From the NCBI GenBank assembly GCA_025751475.1, contig JAOWLD010000004.1:62001-126000 (forward strand): a stretch of 64,000 bases of DNA, read 5' to 3'. The notes under the pieces were generated by a model. It was not told the DNA's origin. It ran no database searches and saw only the letters and a list, made by a program, of their open reading frames with translations. Positions within the stretch are counted from its first letter, which is position 1, and every line of letters starts with the position of its first letter. The position numbers were made by a program, and so were the translations under genes. The stretch is from Rhodobacteraceae bacterium XHP0102. GTDB lineage: Bacteria > Pseudomonadota > Alphaproteobacteria > Rhodobacterales > Rhodobacteraceae. Shown here one piece after another: positions 8,469 through 17,914 of this stretch.

Positions 8469-10283
8469 TTACAAAAATCCGCTGCGCTGCCCAATCGCCG
8501 ATTGCATGGTTTTTATCACAACGAAGGCATCGCGCAGATGACTTCGATCAAAATCGGAAAGATAAGCAGGCGACATGAAATTGTCTGGCGCTTTGCCATT
8601 GCGGATTTGGCGGGCCTGATGGGCAAGCCGTGCTTCAGCGATCATGTCATAGGCATCCAACAAATCGCGACCGCCCGATTGTGAAACGGTGCCCGTCTCA
8701 ATTGCGGCTTCCAAACGCGCGCGGGTGTTCACCTCGGTCAACTGGCCTTTCAGCGCATAGATGCGCCCCAAATCAACAACAGGCACAACACCGTTATGTT
8801 TGAGATCAATGCGGTCTTTATGCTCGCCAGAGCGCACTGTGGCAAAACCACGAAACAGACCCAAGGGTGGGGTATGTTTCAGGGAGTTGGAAATCATATG
8901 CGCCACGAAAATGGAATTTTCAGACGCTGCGGAAAGGGTGGATCTGTGCAGGTCTGCGAACAACTCAAACGCGCCGCCAATTGGCCTGAGATCAAACATG
9001 ACAGAGGCCAGCATCTGCGCCTCGTTGTCGGGCTTATTGATCCATTTTGAGAAATAGCTGCGCCATACGCGCAAGGGCTGTCGCCATCTTTGCGCGGTTG
9101 CCATCATATCGCCGGGACAGTAGAAATATCCCGCCTCATCCAAACCATCCGAGACAAATTTGGCCAGTGCCGCGAAATAGGCATCATCCTCGGGGCGCAT
9201 CGCATCGTCAATGATCAGACAATTGTCTTGGTCGGAAACGCCTGTTTGTTCTTGCCGTCCTTGGCTGCCACAGGCCAGCCAGAGGTAAGGCACGGGCGGC
9301 GGTCCGAGATGATCTTCGGCAAGTTTCAACAAACGCCGCGTGGCGGCATCGCCAATATCCGTGATCAGGCGGGTGACCACTTGATGGTCATTATGCGCGC
9401 CAACCAATTGCATCAACAAGGCGGGAATGCCCTTCACATATTGGGCAATGGCGGCGCTGTTTGGCGCCTGCGAGATATCCATGATGATCGAGGCAGAGCT
9501 TGTGGCCTGAAACCGCATCATATCTGTCTGGCTGAGGATGCCTTCCAATTTGCCGCGATCCATGATTGGCATATGGGTGAACCCATGCTCGACCATCAGG
9601 TGCAGCGCATCCGCGACAAGGGCCGTAGCAGGCAGGGTTTTGGGATCGGGTGTCATGATCTCGGCAACTTTATGCGCCGATGAAAGCCCTTCCGCCAATG
9701 CACGGTTGGTCAGGTCGCGCGTGGTCACAATCCCCTGTAACTCCCCCGCGGCTGTAGTGACCAAAAGACAGGAAATACGATGGTCGCGCATGGATTGCGC
9801 CGCACTGAGCAGGCTGTCATCTGCGCGGCAAGTCAGGGGGTTGCGCGTCATCAAATCACCCAAGGTCTGGGTCGAAAGCGCGCTGCGCCGCGCCCGTGCG
9901 GGGCGCGTGCGGTCGAAGAAATCCAGAAAGGTTGGATGATCTTTGACCAAACGATGAAACAACGGCGCGGAAATTTCCAGAAGTTCGGTTGGCTTTGCGG
10001 CGGTGGCCGTGACGGGGGCGATCCCATCGCGCATAAGGCCCCGTTCCCCAAAGGAATTCTTCGGCCCCAAGATCGAAACCAAATCGCCATTTGGCTCGGT
10101 GATATCAACTTGTCCCGACACAATCAGGTAGAGCGCTTCAAGCGGCGCGCCTGCGCGATAAATCACCGCCCCTGCCGCGGCCATGGAACGTGTGATTTGC
10201 TGTGACAGCTCTGTAAGCAGCTCAGGGGGCAGGCTGTCATATGGGTGCGTTTGCGAAAGGATTGTCCAGATTTCTTTGGGCAT
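8469..10283 (-). CDS. cyclic-nucleotide-binding / CBS / DUF294 nucleotidyltransferase-like protein
   Basis: The 604-residue protein has three parts: a cNMP-binding domain (about 15-130, with ILGPKNSFGERGLM), a pair of CBS domains (about 145-265, with VVTTRDLTNRALAEG and GILSQTDMMRF), and a DUF294 nucleotidyltransferase-like domain (about 290-440, with CGSQGRQEQTGVSDQDNCLI giving the GS...DxD signature) plus its helical C-terminal partner. This architecture often sits beside acs, actP and a DnaQ-like gene in proteobacteria, where it is thought to be regulatory. It is separated from actP by a strong terminator, so it probably has its own promoter between 10284 and 10330. Confidence 0.9.
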   Translation of the reverse strand: MPKEIWTILSQTHPYDSLPPELLTELSQQITRSMAAAGAVIYRAGAPLEALYLIVSGQVDITEPNGDLVSILGPKNSFGERGLMRDGIAPVTATAAKPTELLEISAPLFHRLVKDHPTFLDFFDRTRPARARRSALSTQTLGDLMTRNPLTCRADDSLLSAAQSMRDHRISCLLVTTAAGELQGIVTTRDLTNRALAEGLSSAHKVAEIMTPDPKTLPATALVADALHLMVEHGFTHMPIMDRGKLEGILSQTDMMRFQATSSASIIMDISQAPNSAAIAQYVKGIPALLMQLVGAHNDHQVVTRLITDIGDAATRRLLKLAEDHLGPPPVPYLWLACGSQGRQEQTGVSDQDNCLIIDDAMRPEDDAYFAALAKFVSDGLDEAGYFYCPGDMMATAQRWRQPLRVWRSYFSKWINKPDNEAQMLASVMFDLRPIGGAFELFADLHRSTLSAASENSIFVAHMISNSLKHTPPLGLFRGFATVRSGEHKDRIDLKHNGVVPVVDLGRIYALKGQLTEVNTRARLEAAIETGTVSQSGGRDLLDAYDMIAEARLAHQARQIRNGKAPDNFMSPAYLSDFDRSHLRDAFVVIKTMQSAIGQRSGFL

Positions 10284-10330
10284 GGGTCGTTTTTCGTTGC
10301 TAAGGCTTCGGCAATCCTAAGCTATTTATG

Positions 10331-10372
10331 AAAAAGGCGCATCCCGATTGATCGGAATGCGCCCATTTTTTT
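10331..10372. terminator. bidirectional intrinsic terminator after actP
   Basis: GGCGCATCCCGAT at 10336-10348 pairs with ATCGGAATGCGCC at 10351-10363 (13 pairs with one wobble). Read on the minus strand, the stem is followed by five T (10335-10331). Read on the plus strand, it is followed by CA and seven T (10366-10372). It lies about 40 bases past the actP stop and should end the acs-adk-DUF4212-actP transcript. Confidence 0.85.
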
Positions 10373-10401
10373 CAGGGTCAGCCCCTGAAGCGATCAAGCG
10401 A

Positions 10402-12171
10402 TCACTTGTTCATGGCTGCGCCTGCACCGCGTGGGATACGCACGGATTCCACGAGGTCTTGGATCTCCTTTGGAGGCTCCTTCGTCATGGAAGATACCGC
10501 GAATGCCACGGCGAAGTTCAGTGCCGCACCAATTGGCCCGAAGTGGGTTGGTGGGATACCGAACAGCCAGTTGTCTGCGTTGTTTGGCAGCATATTTGTG
10601 CCTGCAACGAAGAACCAGCCCAAGTAGGTGAACAGGTAGAGACAGGTCGCGATCAGACCCGCCAGCATACCAGCAATCGCGCCCTCGGCGTTCATGCGCT
10701 TGGAGAAGATACCCATCATCAGCACTGGGAACAGCGATGCTGCTGCCAGACCGAAGGCCAGCGCCACGGTTTGCGCCGCGAAGCCTGGAGGGTTCAGACC
10801 AAGGTATGTCGCCAAGAGAATCGCACCAGCCATCGAGATACGGGCGGCCAGAAGCTCGCCTTTTTCTGTGATGTTTGGATTGATCACCGACTTGATCAAG
10901 TCATGGCTGATGGCTGAGGAGATTGCCAGAAGCAGACCCGCCGCTGTGGACAGAGCTGCCGCCAGACCACCTGCGGCGATCAACGCGATAACCCAACCTG
11001 GAAGCTGCGCGATTTCTGGGTTTGCCAGAACGAGGATGTCACGGTTGAATGTCACAAGCTCGTTGCCCGCCCAACCACGCTCGGCCGCCATTTCTGCCAT
11101 GCCAGCGCCGTTTTCGTTGTAGTACTGGATCAGGCCATCGCCGTTCTTGTCTTCAACACCCAACAGGCCTGTGACCTGCCATGTGTTGAACCAATCAGGC
11201 AGATCTGCCTGTGCCACGGGCTCACCTTCAACGCCGTTTGGCCACATGGTGGTCATGATGTTCAGACGTGCCATAGCACCAACCGCAGGTGCGGTGAGGT
11301 AGAGCAGCGCGATGAACACCAAAGCCCAACCTGCGGACCAACGCGCGTCAGCCACTTTGGGAACGGTGAAGAAGCGGATGATCACGTGGGGCAGACCCGC
11401 AGTACCGATCATCAGCGACAAGGTGAACAACGCCATCAACCATGGGCTTGAGCCAGTGGTATAAGCGGTGAAGCCCAAGTCGGTCAGAAGACCGTCAAGT
11501 GTCACCAACAGCGGCTGGCCGGTTGCTGTGTGCTCGGAGAACAGACCCAAACCTGGGATTGGGTTGCCCGTGAGTTGCAGCGAGATGAACACGGCAGGGA
11601 TCGTGTAAGCAGTGATCAGAACGATATACTGCGCCACCTGTGTGTAGGTGATGCCTTTCATACCGCCCAAAACCGCGTAAACGAAAACCGTTGCCGATGC
11701 GATCCAGAGGCCAGTTGTGCTCGACACTTCGAGGAAGCGCGAGAACGCCACGCCTGCACCAGTCATCTGACCGATAACGTAGGTCACGGAGATCACGATA
11801 AGCGAGATAACCGCCACGATACGTGCTGTCTGGCTATAGAAACGGTCACCAACGAATTCAGGAACCGTGTATTTGCCGAACTTACGCAAGTAGGGCGCAA
11901 GAAGCATCGCCATAAGCACGTAACCACCCGTCCAGCCCATAAGGAAGGTCGAGTTGTTATAGCCAACGAACGCGATCAGACCTGCCATCGAAATGAAGGA
12001 GGCTGCCGACATCCAGTCAGCCGCAGTGGCCATACCGTTGACGACAGGGTTTACACCCTGACCTGCAGCATAGAATTCAGATGTGGAACCCGCACGGGCC
12101 CAAATCGCGATACCGAAGTAGAGCGCAAACGACAGCCCCACAACGATAATATTGAGTGTTGTTTGATCCAT
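10402..12171 (-). CDS. actP: sodium:solute symporter, acetate permease type
   Basis: The 589-residue protein belongs to the SSS family (SLC5), VC_2705/ActP subgroup, with about 13-14 membrane helices from LNIIVVGLSFALYFGIAIWA onward. It keeps SSS features such as AADWMSAASFISMAGLIAFVG near residues 50-70 and AAALSTAAGLLLAISSAISH near 400-420, the helix-8 sodium-site region. It differs from E. coli ActP by a large insert near 300-370. The gene is 15 bases after a DUF4212 gene, its usual small partner. With acs and adk on the same strand, import of acetate or another short acid is the likely role. Confidence 0.92.
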   Translation of the reverse strand: MDQTTLNIIVVGLSFALYFGIAIWARAGSTSEFYAAGQGVNPVVNGMATAADWMSAASFISMAGLIAFVGYNNSTFLMGWTGGYVLMAMLLAPYLRKFGKYTVPEFVGDRFYSQTARIVAVISLIVISVTYVIGQMTGAGVAFSRFLEVSSTTGLWIASATVFVYAVLGGMKGITYTQVAQYIVLITAYTIPAVFISLQLTGNPIPGLGLFSEHTATGQPLLVTLDGLLTDLGFTAYTTGSSPWLMALFTLSLMIGTAGLPHVIIRFFTVPKVADARWSAGWALVFIALLYLTAPAVGAMARLNIMTTMWPNGVEGEPVAQADLPDWFNTWQVTGLLGVEDKNGDGLIQYYNENGAGMAEMAAERGWAGNELVTFNRDILVLANPEIAQLPGWVIALIAAGGLAAALSTAAGLLLAISSAISHDLIKSVINPNITEKGELLAARISMAGAILLATYLGLNPPGFAAQTVALAFGLAAASLFPVLMMGIFSKRMNAEGAIAGMLAGLIATCLYLFTYLGWFFVAGTNMLPNNADNWLFGIPPTHFGPIGAALNFAVAFAVSSMTKEPPKEIQDLVESVRIPRGAGAAMNK

Positions 12172-12186
12172 AATCTGGCCCGTCCC

Positions 12187-12447
12187 TTATTCTTCGTCCA
12201 CGCCATATTCTTTGTCCAGCTTGTTCATACGCGCTGCGTAGAAGAAAATCAGGACAAGGAATACGAGGATTGAACCTTGCTGAGCGAACCAGAAGCCCAG
12301 ATCTGTGCCACCCACCGCGATGCCGCTAAGCATCGGGCGGAAAAGAATAGCGAGGCCATAGGAACAAAACGCCCAGATCACCAAGCAGATGGTGACCAAG
12401 CGAATATTCGCGGCCCAGTATTCAGAGTTTTTTGCCTTTTCGGCCAT
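12187..12447 (-). CDS. DUF4212 small partner subunit of SSS transporter
   Basis: The 86-residue protein has two membrane helices (about 15-35 and 50-73) and the conserved start EYWAANIRLVTICLVIWAF and end FFYAARMNKLDKEYGV that define DUF4212. These proteins nearly always precede an ActP-like symporter, as here. They are thought to be needed for its assembly or function. It lies 15 bases upstream of actP. Confidence 0.92.
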   Translation of the reverse strand: MAEKAKNSEYWAANIRLVTICLVIWAFCSYGLAILFRPMLSGIAVGGTDLGFWFAQQGSILVFLVLIFFYAARMNKLDKEYGVDEE

Positions 12448-12546
12448 TGATATCTCCCTTCGGTTTCTAACCAGTGAGGCTCTGCCTCAACGGTGATATC
12501 CGCCGCCACCTCCTCCTAAGGCGCCGACAGAATTCTTTTGCCCAAT

Positions 12547-13233
12547 TCAAGCCCCGGTGAGGCGGGACACGATATTCCCAAGTGCCTTGGCAATATCGTC
12601 AATGGCCCCCATCGCCGCGACTTTGCTAAGCGTGCCGCGGGCATTGTAATACTCGATAAGGGGGGCCGTTTGGGCATGATATGCCGACAGGCGCGTGCGC
12701 ACTGTTTCGGCATTATCATCAGGACGGCGCTTGAAATCACTGCCCTGACATTTGTCACAAACACCCGCTTTTGCGGGCTGTTTGAATTCGTCATGATACC
12801 CTTCGCCGCAGGTGGCGCAGGTGTAGCGGCCCGACACACGGGCCACCATCGCCTCATCATCAACTTCAAGGCTGATGACGGCATCAATTTGTTGATTGCG
12901 TGCGTTCAGTAGATGATCCAGCGCTTCGGCCTGCGCGGCTGTGCGCGGAAAACCATCCAAAATCGTGCCCGCAGCAACATCTGGCTGTTCGAGGCGCTCT
13001 TGCAAAACGGCGAGCACGATCTCATCCGAGACCAATTCGCCTTTTTCCATCACCGATTTTGCAGCCAATCCCGCAGGGGTTCCTGCATTGACCGCGCCGC
13101 GCAGCAAATCGCCCGTGGACAGCTGAACAAGTCCGAATGCTTCCTCTAGCATACGGGCCTGCGTCCCCTTCCCCGCACCCGGAGGGCCGAGAAGGATCAA
13201 GTTAACTGGTCGTGTCATTGTCTCTGCCATCAT
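12547..13233 (-). CDS. adk: adenylate kinase with zinc-type lid
   Basis: Adk interconverts AMP + ATP and 2 ADP. It has the P-loop LILLGPPGAGKGTQAR near residues 12-27, the AMP site TGDLLR, DGFPRTAAQA, and a lid with two CxxC pairs (CATCGEG and CDKCQG), so zinc binding is expected. At about 228 residues it is of the long, LID-containing type. Possible ATG starts are 13233, 13230 and 13218; the family usually starts close to the last. It lies only 15 bases after acs, which links removal of the AMP made by Acs to the same transcript. The neighbours in E. coli are quite different. Confidence 0.94.
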   Translation of the reverse strand: MMAETMTRPVNLILLGPPGAGKGTQARMLEEAFGLVQLSTGDLLRGAVNAGTPAGLAAKSVMEKGELVSDEIVLAVLQERLEQPDVAAGTILDGFPRTAAQAEALDHLLNARNQQIDAVISLEVDDEAMVARVSGRYTCATCGEGYHDEFKQPAKAGVCDKCQGSDFKRRPDDNAETVRTRLSAYHAQTAPLIEYYNARGTLSKVAAMGAIDDIAKALGNIVSRLTGA

Positions 13234-13248
13234 TTACCCATCTACGCT

Positions 13249-15189
13249 TTACTTGACGATGCGGTTGGCGATGAGATCATCGACCACGCTTGGATCAGCC
13301 AAAGTGGAGGTGTCACCAAGGCTGCCAAAGTCGTTCTCTGCAATCTTGCGCAAAATGCGGCGCATGATTTTGCCAGACCGTGTTTTGGGCAGGCCTGGCG
13401 CGAATTGAAGCGCGTCTGGCTTGGCAATCGGGCCGATTTCTTTGCGCACCCAATTGGTCAACTCTGCGCGCAATTCTTCGGTGGGTTCTTGGCCTGCCAT
13501 CAAGGTCACATAGCAATAAATGCCCTGACCCTTGAGGTCATGCGGGAAGCCCACAACGGCGGCCTCCGACACTTTTTCATGCGCCACAAGCGCCGATTCA
13601 ACCTCGGCTGTGCCCATGCGGTGGCCAGAGACGTTGATCACGTCATCCACACGGCCCGTGATCCAGTAATAGCCATCCTCATCGCGGCGACATCCGTCAC
13701 CAGTGAAATAATAGCCTTTGTAATCGCTGAAATAGGCCTGAACGAAGCGATCAGGATCCCCCCACAGCGTGCGCATCTGACCTGGCCAGCTGTCTTTGAT
13801 GCACAGCACGCCTTCTGCGGCGGTGTCGTGGATCTCCGCCCCCGTTGTGGGGTCAAGCAGCACCGGCTGCACGCCAAAGAACGGGGTGGTCGCGGAACCA
13901 GGCTTCAACGTGGTCGCCCCAGGCAATGGGGTGATCAAATGGCCGCCTGTTTCGGTTTGCCACCATGTATCGACAATGGGGCAATTCCCCTTGCCCACGA
14001 CCTCATTATACCAGTTCCATGCTTCGGGGTTGATAGGCTCGCCCACGGAGCCCAATAATTTCAGGCTAGAAAGGTCATATTTGGTGACGAATTCATTGCC
14101 CTGACCCATCAGTAAGCGGATTGCGGTGGGGGCTGTGTAGAATTGATTGACTTTGTGCTTTTCGCAAACGGCCCAAAACCGACCCGCATCTGGATAGGTC
14201 GGCACGCCTTCAAACATCAGGGTTGTCGCGCCATTCGCAAGCGGGCCGTACACAATATAGCTGTGGCCTGTGACCCAACCCACATCGGCGGTGCACCAGA
14301 ACACATCCCCATCGTGATAGTCGAATGTATATTGATGCGTCATCGCGGCATAGGTCAGATAGCCGCCCGATGTATGCACAACGCCCTTAGGCTTGCCCGT
14401 GGAGCCAGAGGTGTAAAGGATGAACAGCGGATCTTCGGCGTTCATTTCCTCGGCGGGGCAGGTGGTGGATTGACCAGCGGATGCCTCGTGATACCAGATG
14501 TCCCGACCTTCGGCCCAAGTCACCTCTTGGCCTGTGCGCTTGACCACCAGACATTTCACGTGGTCATCGCAATGCAACAGCGCCTTGTCCACGTTGGATT
14601 TAAGATCGGTCACGCGACCACCACGCGGTGCGCCGTCTGACGTGATGACCACCCGTGCTTCGGAGTCGTTGACGCGGTTTGCCAGCGCATCTGGCGAGAA
14701 ACCTGCGAAAACCACGGAATGGATCGCCCCAATGCGCGCACACGCCAGCATCGCATAGGCTGCTTCAGGGATCATGGGCAAATACAGCACGACACGATCG
14801 CCCCGCTTAACGCCCAAAGATTTTAGCGTATTTGCAAAACGGCCCACTTCATCGCCAAGCTGCGCATAGGTGATGTGCTGCGCGGCTTCATTGGGGTCGT
14901 CAGGCTCGAACAGGATCGCGGTCTGCGCGCCGCGGGTCGCCAAATGGCGATCAATGCAGTTCGCCGCAACATTCAATGTGCCGTCTTCGAACCAGCGGAT
15001 ATCCACATTGTCATAGGCAAAGGAGGTGTTTTTGACCTTTGTATACGGCTTTATCCAGTCAAGGCGCTTGCCTTGCTCGCCCCAAAACGTCTCTGGGTCT
15101 TTGATGGAAGCTTCGTACATTGTTGCATAATTCGCAGCAGTGATGTGCGCGCCAGCAAGCAGGTCGGGGAATTTCGTTTCAGTCGGCAA
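13249..15189 (-). CDS. acs: acetyl-CoA synthetase
   Basis: This 646-residue ANL-family enzyme activates acetate to acetyl-CoA using ATP and releasing AMP and PPi. Signatures are the P-loop [15 protein letters not shown] near 262-276, [11 protein letters not shown] near 408-418, [20 protein letters not shown] near 494-513, and the C-terminal [11 protein letters not shown] with the catalytic lysine that is acetylated in other species. The frame begins with TTG at 15189, preceded by GAGGGAG seven bases upstream. No in-frame ATG is available before residue 24, so a TTG start is likely. It heads the acs-adk-DUF4212-actP block. Confidence 0.96.
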   Translation of the reverse strand: MPTETKFPDLLAGAHITAANYATMYEASIKDPETFWGEQGKRLDWIKPYTKVKNTSFAYDNVDIRWFEDGTLNVAANCIDRHLATRGAQTAILFEPDDPNEAAQHITYAQLGDEVGRFANTLKSLGVKRGDRVVLYLPMIPEAAYAMLACARIGAIHSVVFAGFSPDALANRVNDSEARVVITSDGAPRGGRVTDLKSNVDKALLHCDDHVKCLVVKRTGQEVTWAEGRDIWYHEASAGQSTTCPAEEMNAEDPLFILYTSGSTGKPKGVVHTSGGYLTYAAMTHQYTFDYHDGDVFWCTADVGWVTGHSYIVYGPLANGATTLMFEGVPTYPDAGRFWAVCEKHKVNQFYTAPTAIRLLMGQGNEFVTKYDLSSLKLLGSVGEPINPEAWNWYNEVVGKGNCPIVDTWWQTETGGHLITPLPGATTLKPGSATTPFFGVQPVLLDPTTGAEIHDTAAEGVLCIKDSWPGQMRTLWGDPDRFVQAYFSDYKGYYFTGDGCRRDEDGYYWITGRVDDVINVSGHRMGTAEVESALVAHEKVSEAAVVGFPHDLKGQGIYCYVTLMAGQEPTEELRAELTNWVRKEIGPIAKPDALQFAPGLPKTRSGKIMRRILRKIAENDFGSLGDTSTLADPSVVDDLIANRIVK

Positions 15190-15309
15190 TGTCAGTCTCC
15201 CTCAAAGAGTGGCGGCGCGGGTCTCTTGATAACAAAGGGTGCCGCGCCGCAGCTTGGGTGTTATTCTACCCCGACCCTTCATGAAAAAATGGCGGCTCAG
15301 GTCTGTTGT

Positions 15310-15323
15310 TCGTTTATAAACGA
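15310..15323. promoter_or_regulatory. 14-base palindrome upstream of acs
   Basis: TCGTTTATAAACGA is perfectly self-complementary and lies about 120 bases upstream of the acs start codon, a normal place for an operator. No regulator can be assigned from sequence. Confidence 0.45.
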
Positions 15324-15557
15324 CCCAAACGCAGCACATTGTGATGATAAAATGATCCTCCCCGATCCCCCGTTGCTTGCGCTGCGCCCCCTCCACAGAG
15401 CGCGATCCGCAAATTCGACAGCTTCCCCATCTGCGGCTTGTTTTCTGATCAAGCACGCCACCATCGATAACGAATAGTTTACATCAAGTTTCAGCCTTCA
15501 GAATATTATCATCCATATGGAACTGATTTCTGTGTAACAAATTTACATCGCAGTGCG

Positions 15558-15583
15558 GAATTTGTAAATATTTTTACAAATTC
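15558..15583. promoter_or_regulatory. 26-base inverted repeat in the acs upstream region
   Basis: Perfect arms GAATTTGTAAA (15558-15568) and TTTACAAATTC (15573-15583) flank a TATT spacer. It lies in an AT-rich island about 370 bases upstream of acs. The form fits a dimeric regulator site, and there is no T-run or GC-rich stem to suggest a terminator. The binding protein is unknown; the LysR protein just downstream and a ScfR-type regulator are two possibilities. Confidence 0.5.
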
Positions 15584-15750
15584 AGGGATTTTCATCAGAA
15601 AACATACATATTTTGCAAATGCCCTGCACGTTCATCTCGATTGCGGTCGCGCGGTTTGTGTATGTTAGCGCTACTTTCTGCGCCGCAGCGTGCATCGGGT
15701 GTTGAATGAGTCTCGCGGGTGGCTTGTGGCGCGCGCCATTTAGGGGCGAG

Positions 15751-16734
15751 TCACCCCATGGGTGAATGTGGCGGCAGCGTGCAAAATTCCGACCCCAGCC
15801 AAGGCATACGATCACGTGCGGGTGTGATAAAAAGTTTCTGCGCAAGATCGCGGATCAGACTGGCCATTTCATGGGGAATGGGGCCCGTCCAGTCATCGCT
15901 GCAATAGAGCATGATTTGGCGCGGCAGTGCAGGTTGGGGCAGGGGATAGGTGTCGATCCCATCGGCAAAGCGCTCCCCACGCATCAGGCTGAGGGGGGTG
16001 GTGATGGTGTATCCAAGTCCCGCTGCGACCAAAGCGGAAATGGATTGGTTCGAGTCAATCTCAAAGCGGCGACTGACTGTCACACCACTGCTTGCGAGAT
16101 AGTCATCAATGTGCCGCGCCATGACCTGCGCGGGATCGCGACCGAGAAAGGCGAGGCCTTGCAAATCCTCAAAATTGCCATCGAACGGATGGGATTTCGG
16201 AAGCGCGAGGATATAGGGGTCGCGCAAAATTGGATGTTCTATGACATCTGCAGGTGCGCTGTTGGGCGCGGCGCAAAGGATCATATCCAAATTGCGCTTG
16301 GCCAACATATTCAGCAAATTGTGACTGGCACCCGTTTGGAGACGAAACTTGCAGTCGCTCAGGGCTTCGGCCAAACGCGCCGCCAGTTTCGGGGTAAGGT
16401 CATTTTCGAAATCATCAATCACCCCGAGGCCAAGCGCAGAAATGCCAGAGAGGTTGAGGCGGTTTAGATCTTTTTGACCCAAACGCAGCGCATCAAGTGC
16501 GACCTCGACTCGCTTCAGGAACAATCGGCCCGCTGGGGTGAGGCCGACGGGGCGTCTGCGGGTGTCAATCAACTCCACGCCCAAAGCCAAGGATAGGTTG
16601 CGCAACTGTTGAGATGCGGCAGGAACGGATAACCCCATTTCCTCCGCGGCATCTGACAGGGAGCCAGTGCGGGCCATCACCTCGAAGGTCTCTAGGCTTT
16701 TTAGGCTGATCCCCTTGAGATCGGGTCGCGTCAT
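15751..16734 (-). CDS. LysR family transcriptional regulator
   Basis: The 327-residue protein has an N-terminal winged helix (LKSLETFEVMARTGSLSDAA near 11-30, then PAASQQLRNLSLALG) and a periplasmic-binding-like effector domain. Its ATG overlaps the stop of an Ldh-type dehydrogenase by four bases, so it follows that gene in an operon rather than facing it. This is less usual for LysR genes and suggests it controls the dehydrogenase or its substrate. The HTH differs from typical LysR in having LSVPAASQQLR. The ligand is not evident. Confidence 0.88.
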   Translation of the reverse strand: MTRPDLKGISLKSLETFEVMARTGSLSDAAEEMGLSVPAASQQLRNLSLALGVELIDTRRRPVGLTPAGRLFLKRVEVALDALRLGQKDLNRLNLSGISALGLGVIDDFENDLTPKLAARLAEALSDCKFRLQTGASHNLLNMLAKRNLDMILCAAPNSAPADVIEHPILRDPYILALPKSHPFDGNFEDLQGLAFLGRDPAQVMARHIDDYLASSGVTVSRRFEIDSNQSISALVAAGLGYTITTPLSLMRGERFADGIDTYPLPQPALPRQIMLYCSDDWTGPIPHEMASLIRDLAQKLFITPARDRMPWLGSEFCTLPPHSPMG

Positions 16735-17741
16735 GCGGCGATGATCCGTTCCAATAGCGCTTGGGGCACCAAAACGCCCTCTGCCAGCGCGGTTTCAAAT
16801 CTTTGCCTGCGCCTCAGCGCGTGCAGTTGTTCGGGCGCCTCCGTCACCAACCTTTGGATGAACTGGTCAAGCGCCCCACCTTGCCCGTATGATTGCGGCT
16901 TCAGGGCCAAAAGACAATGCCCGATCCGCATTGGCCCATCGCTTGGATCGCTTCGCTCCGCAATCTGCGCAGATGCCCCAGCGCCGAGGATGGCGAGGAC
17001 GTAGAGTTCGACCATTATCGCAAGCCCAAACCCATAGTCGCCACGAAGCGGCAAAAGGCTTCCGTCCAGCGCGGCGCGTGGATTTTGTGTCATCCGCCCT
17101 TGGTCATCAAGCGCGGCATCGGGCGGTAAGATCTTGCCCTGTTTGACCATATGTTCCACGTCTTCATAGGTTAGCAGGGTTTGACCTTGCTCAAAGATCA
17201 AAATGGACTGGCCCTGTTGATCTGGCACGGCCAAGGCCATCGGGTTGCGACCAAGGCTTGGGGCGGCCATTGGGGTCAGGCTGATGCAGGGATAATCGGT
17301 TGACATCGCCAAGGCCACAAAACCGCGTTTGGCCATATCTTCGGCCAATTGCGCCATGAACGCTGTGCTATGTCCATTGCACAGCCCAAGAAAGCCTGCG
17401 CCTTGTGCGTCAACAACATCGAGAAATCTCGGCAAGGCATGGTCGATGGCAGCGGGCAAAAACCCATGTGCAATATCGCAGCGCAAATGGACCCCATTTT
17501 GGTGCTGTAAAACAGGCAAGGCCGCCCCATCCACGCGGCCGAGGGTCAAATCCTCCAGACAGCGCAGAAGATACCGCATACCTGCGTTCTGGTCACCTTC
17601 GGCTTCGGCGCGCGCAATACGCCTTGCCAAGGGCTTCGCTTGGTGTGCTTGCGCCTGCAAACGCGTCAGACTGTCAAAGCACAGCGCCTCCAGATCGGCG
17701 ATGCTTAATCTTTGATGGGTCTTCTCGTTTTGCTCGTCCAT
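16731..17741 (-). CDS. malate/L-lactate dehydrogenase family oxidoreductase (Ldh_2)
   Basis: The roughly 336-residue protein is of the Ldh_2 NAD(P)-dependent family (malate, ureidoglycolate, sulfolactate and related 2-hydroxyacids). Seen features are the CNGHSTAF-like region near the middle, SLGRNPMALAVP near 190-200 (the conserved GTNP-like loop) and GDYGFGLAIMVELYVLAILG, a variant of the usual G-K-G-x-G-L-x-x-x-V-E-L motif. Its substrate cannot be named. The ATG at 17741 lies about 7 bases after AAAGGGCGG. The ATG at 17747 is too close to that site, and the longer frame to 17837 lacks one. Confidence 0.82.
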   Translation of the reverse strand: MDEQNEKTHQRLSIADLEALCFDSLTRLQAQAHQAKPLARRIARAEAEGDQNAGMRYLLRCLEDLTLGRVDGAALPVLQHQNGVHLRCDIAHGFLPAAIDHALPRFLDVVDAQGAGFLGLCNGHSTAFMAQLAEDMAKRGFVALAMSTDYPCISLTPMAAPSLGRNPMALAVPDQQGQSILIFEQGQTLLTYEDVEHMVKQGKILPPDAALDDQGRMTQNPRAALDGSLLPLRGDYGFGLAIMVELYVLAILGAGASAQIAERSDPSDGPMRIGHCLLALKPQSYGQGGALDQFIQRLVTEAPEQLHALRRRQRFETALAEGVLVPQALLERIIAA

Positions 17742-17914
17742 ACTCATCCGCCCTTTACGATCCTGCAAAACTGCCCTGCAAAACTGCAACGAAGGACGGT
17801 TATAGCAAATGCCGCCCCTGAAAAAGGAACCATCCAATGGGGTGGATTGTATCTTAGAAGAACGGCGTCAACGCGGCGCAAGCGCGGCAAAAGCGGTGCT
17901 ATACTGTGACCTGG

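Larger units (their letters stand above)
15190..15750. other. 561-base non-coding region upstream of acs
   Basis: No convincing gene is seen. The region is clearly richer in A and T than its surroundings between about 15470 and 15625. It holds two perfect palindromes (listed separately) and a single TTTGCAAA at 15612-15619, a half-site resembling the ScfR/PccR motif of short-chain acyl-CoA regulators. It most likely contains the acs promoter and its control sites, plus the 3' end of the LysR transcript. Confidence 0.6.

Noticed and set aside
11530-12273. 247-codon frame opposite actP and the DUF4212 gene
   Set aside because: Antisense to two well-identified genes; no motifs.
15582-15845. 87-codon minus-strand frame overlapping the LysR 3' end
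   Set aside because: No ribosome site or family features; its 3' half lies in the AT-rich acs control region.
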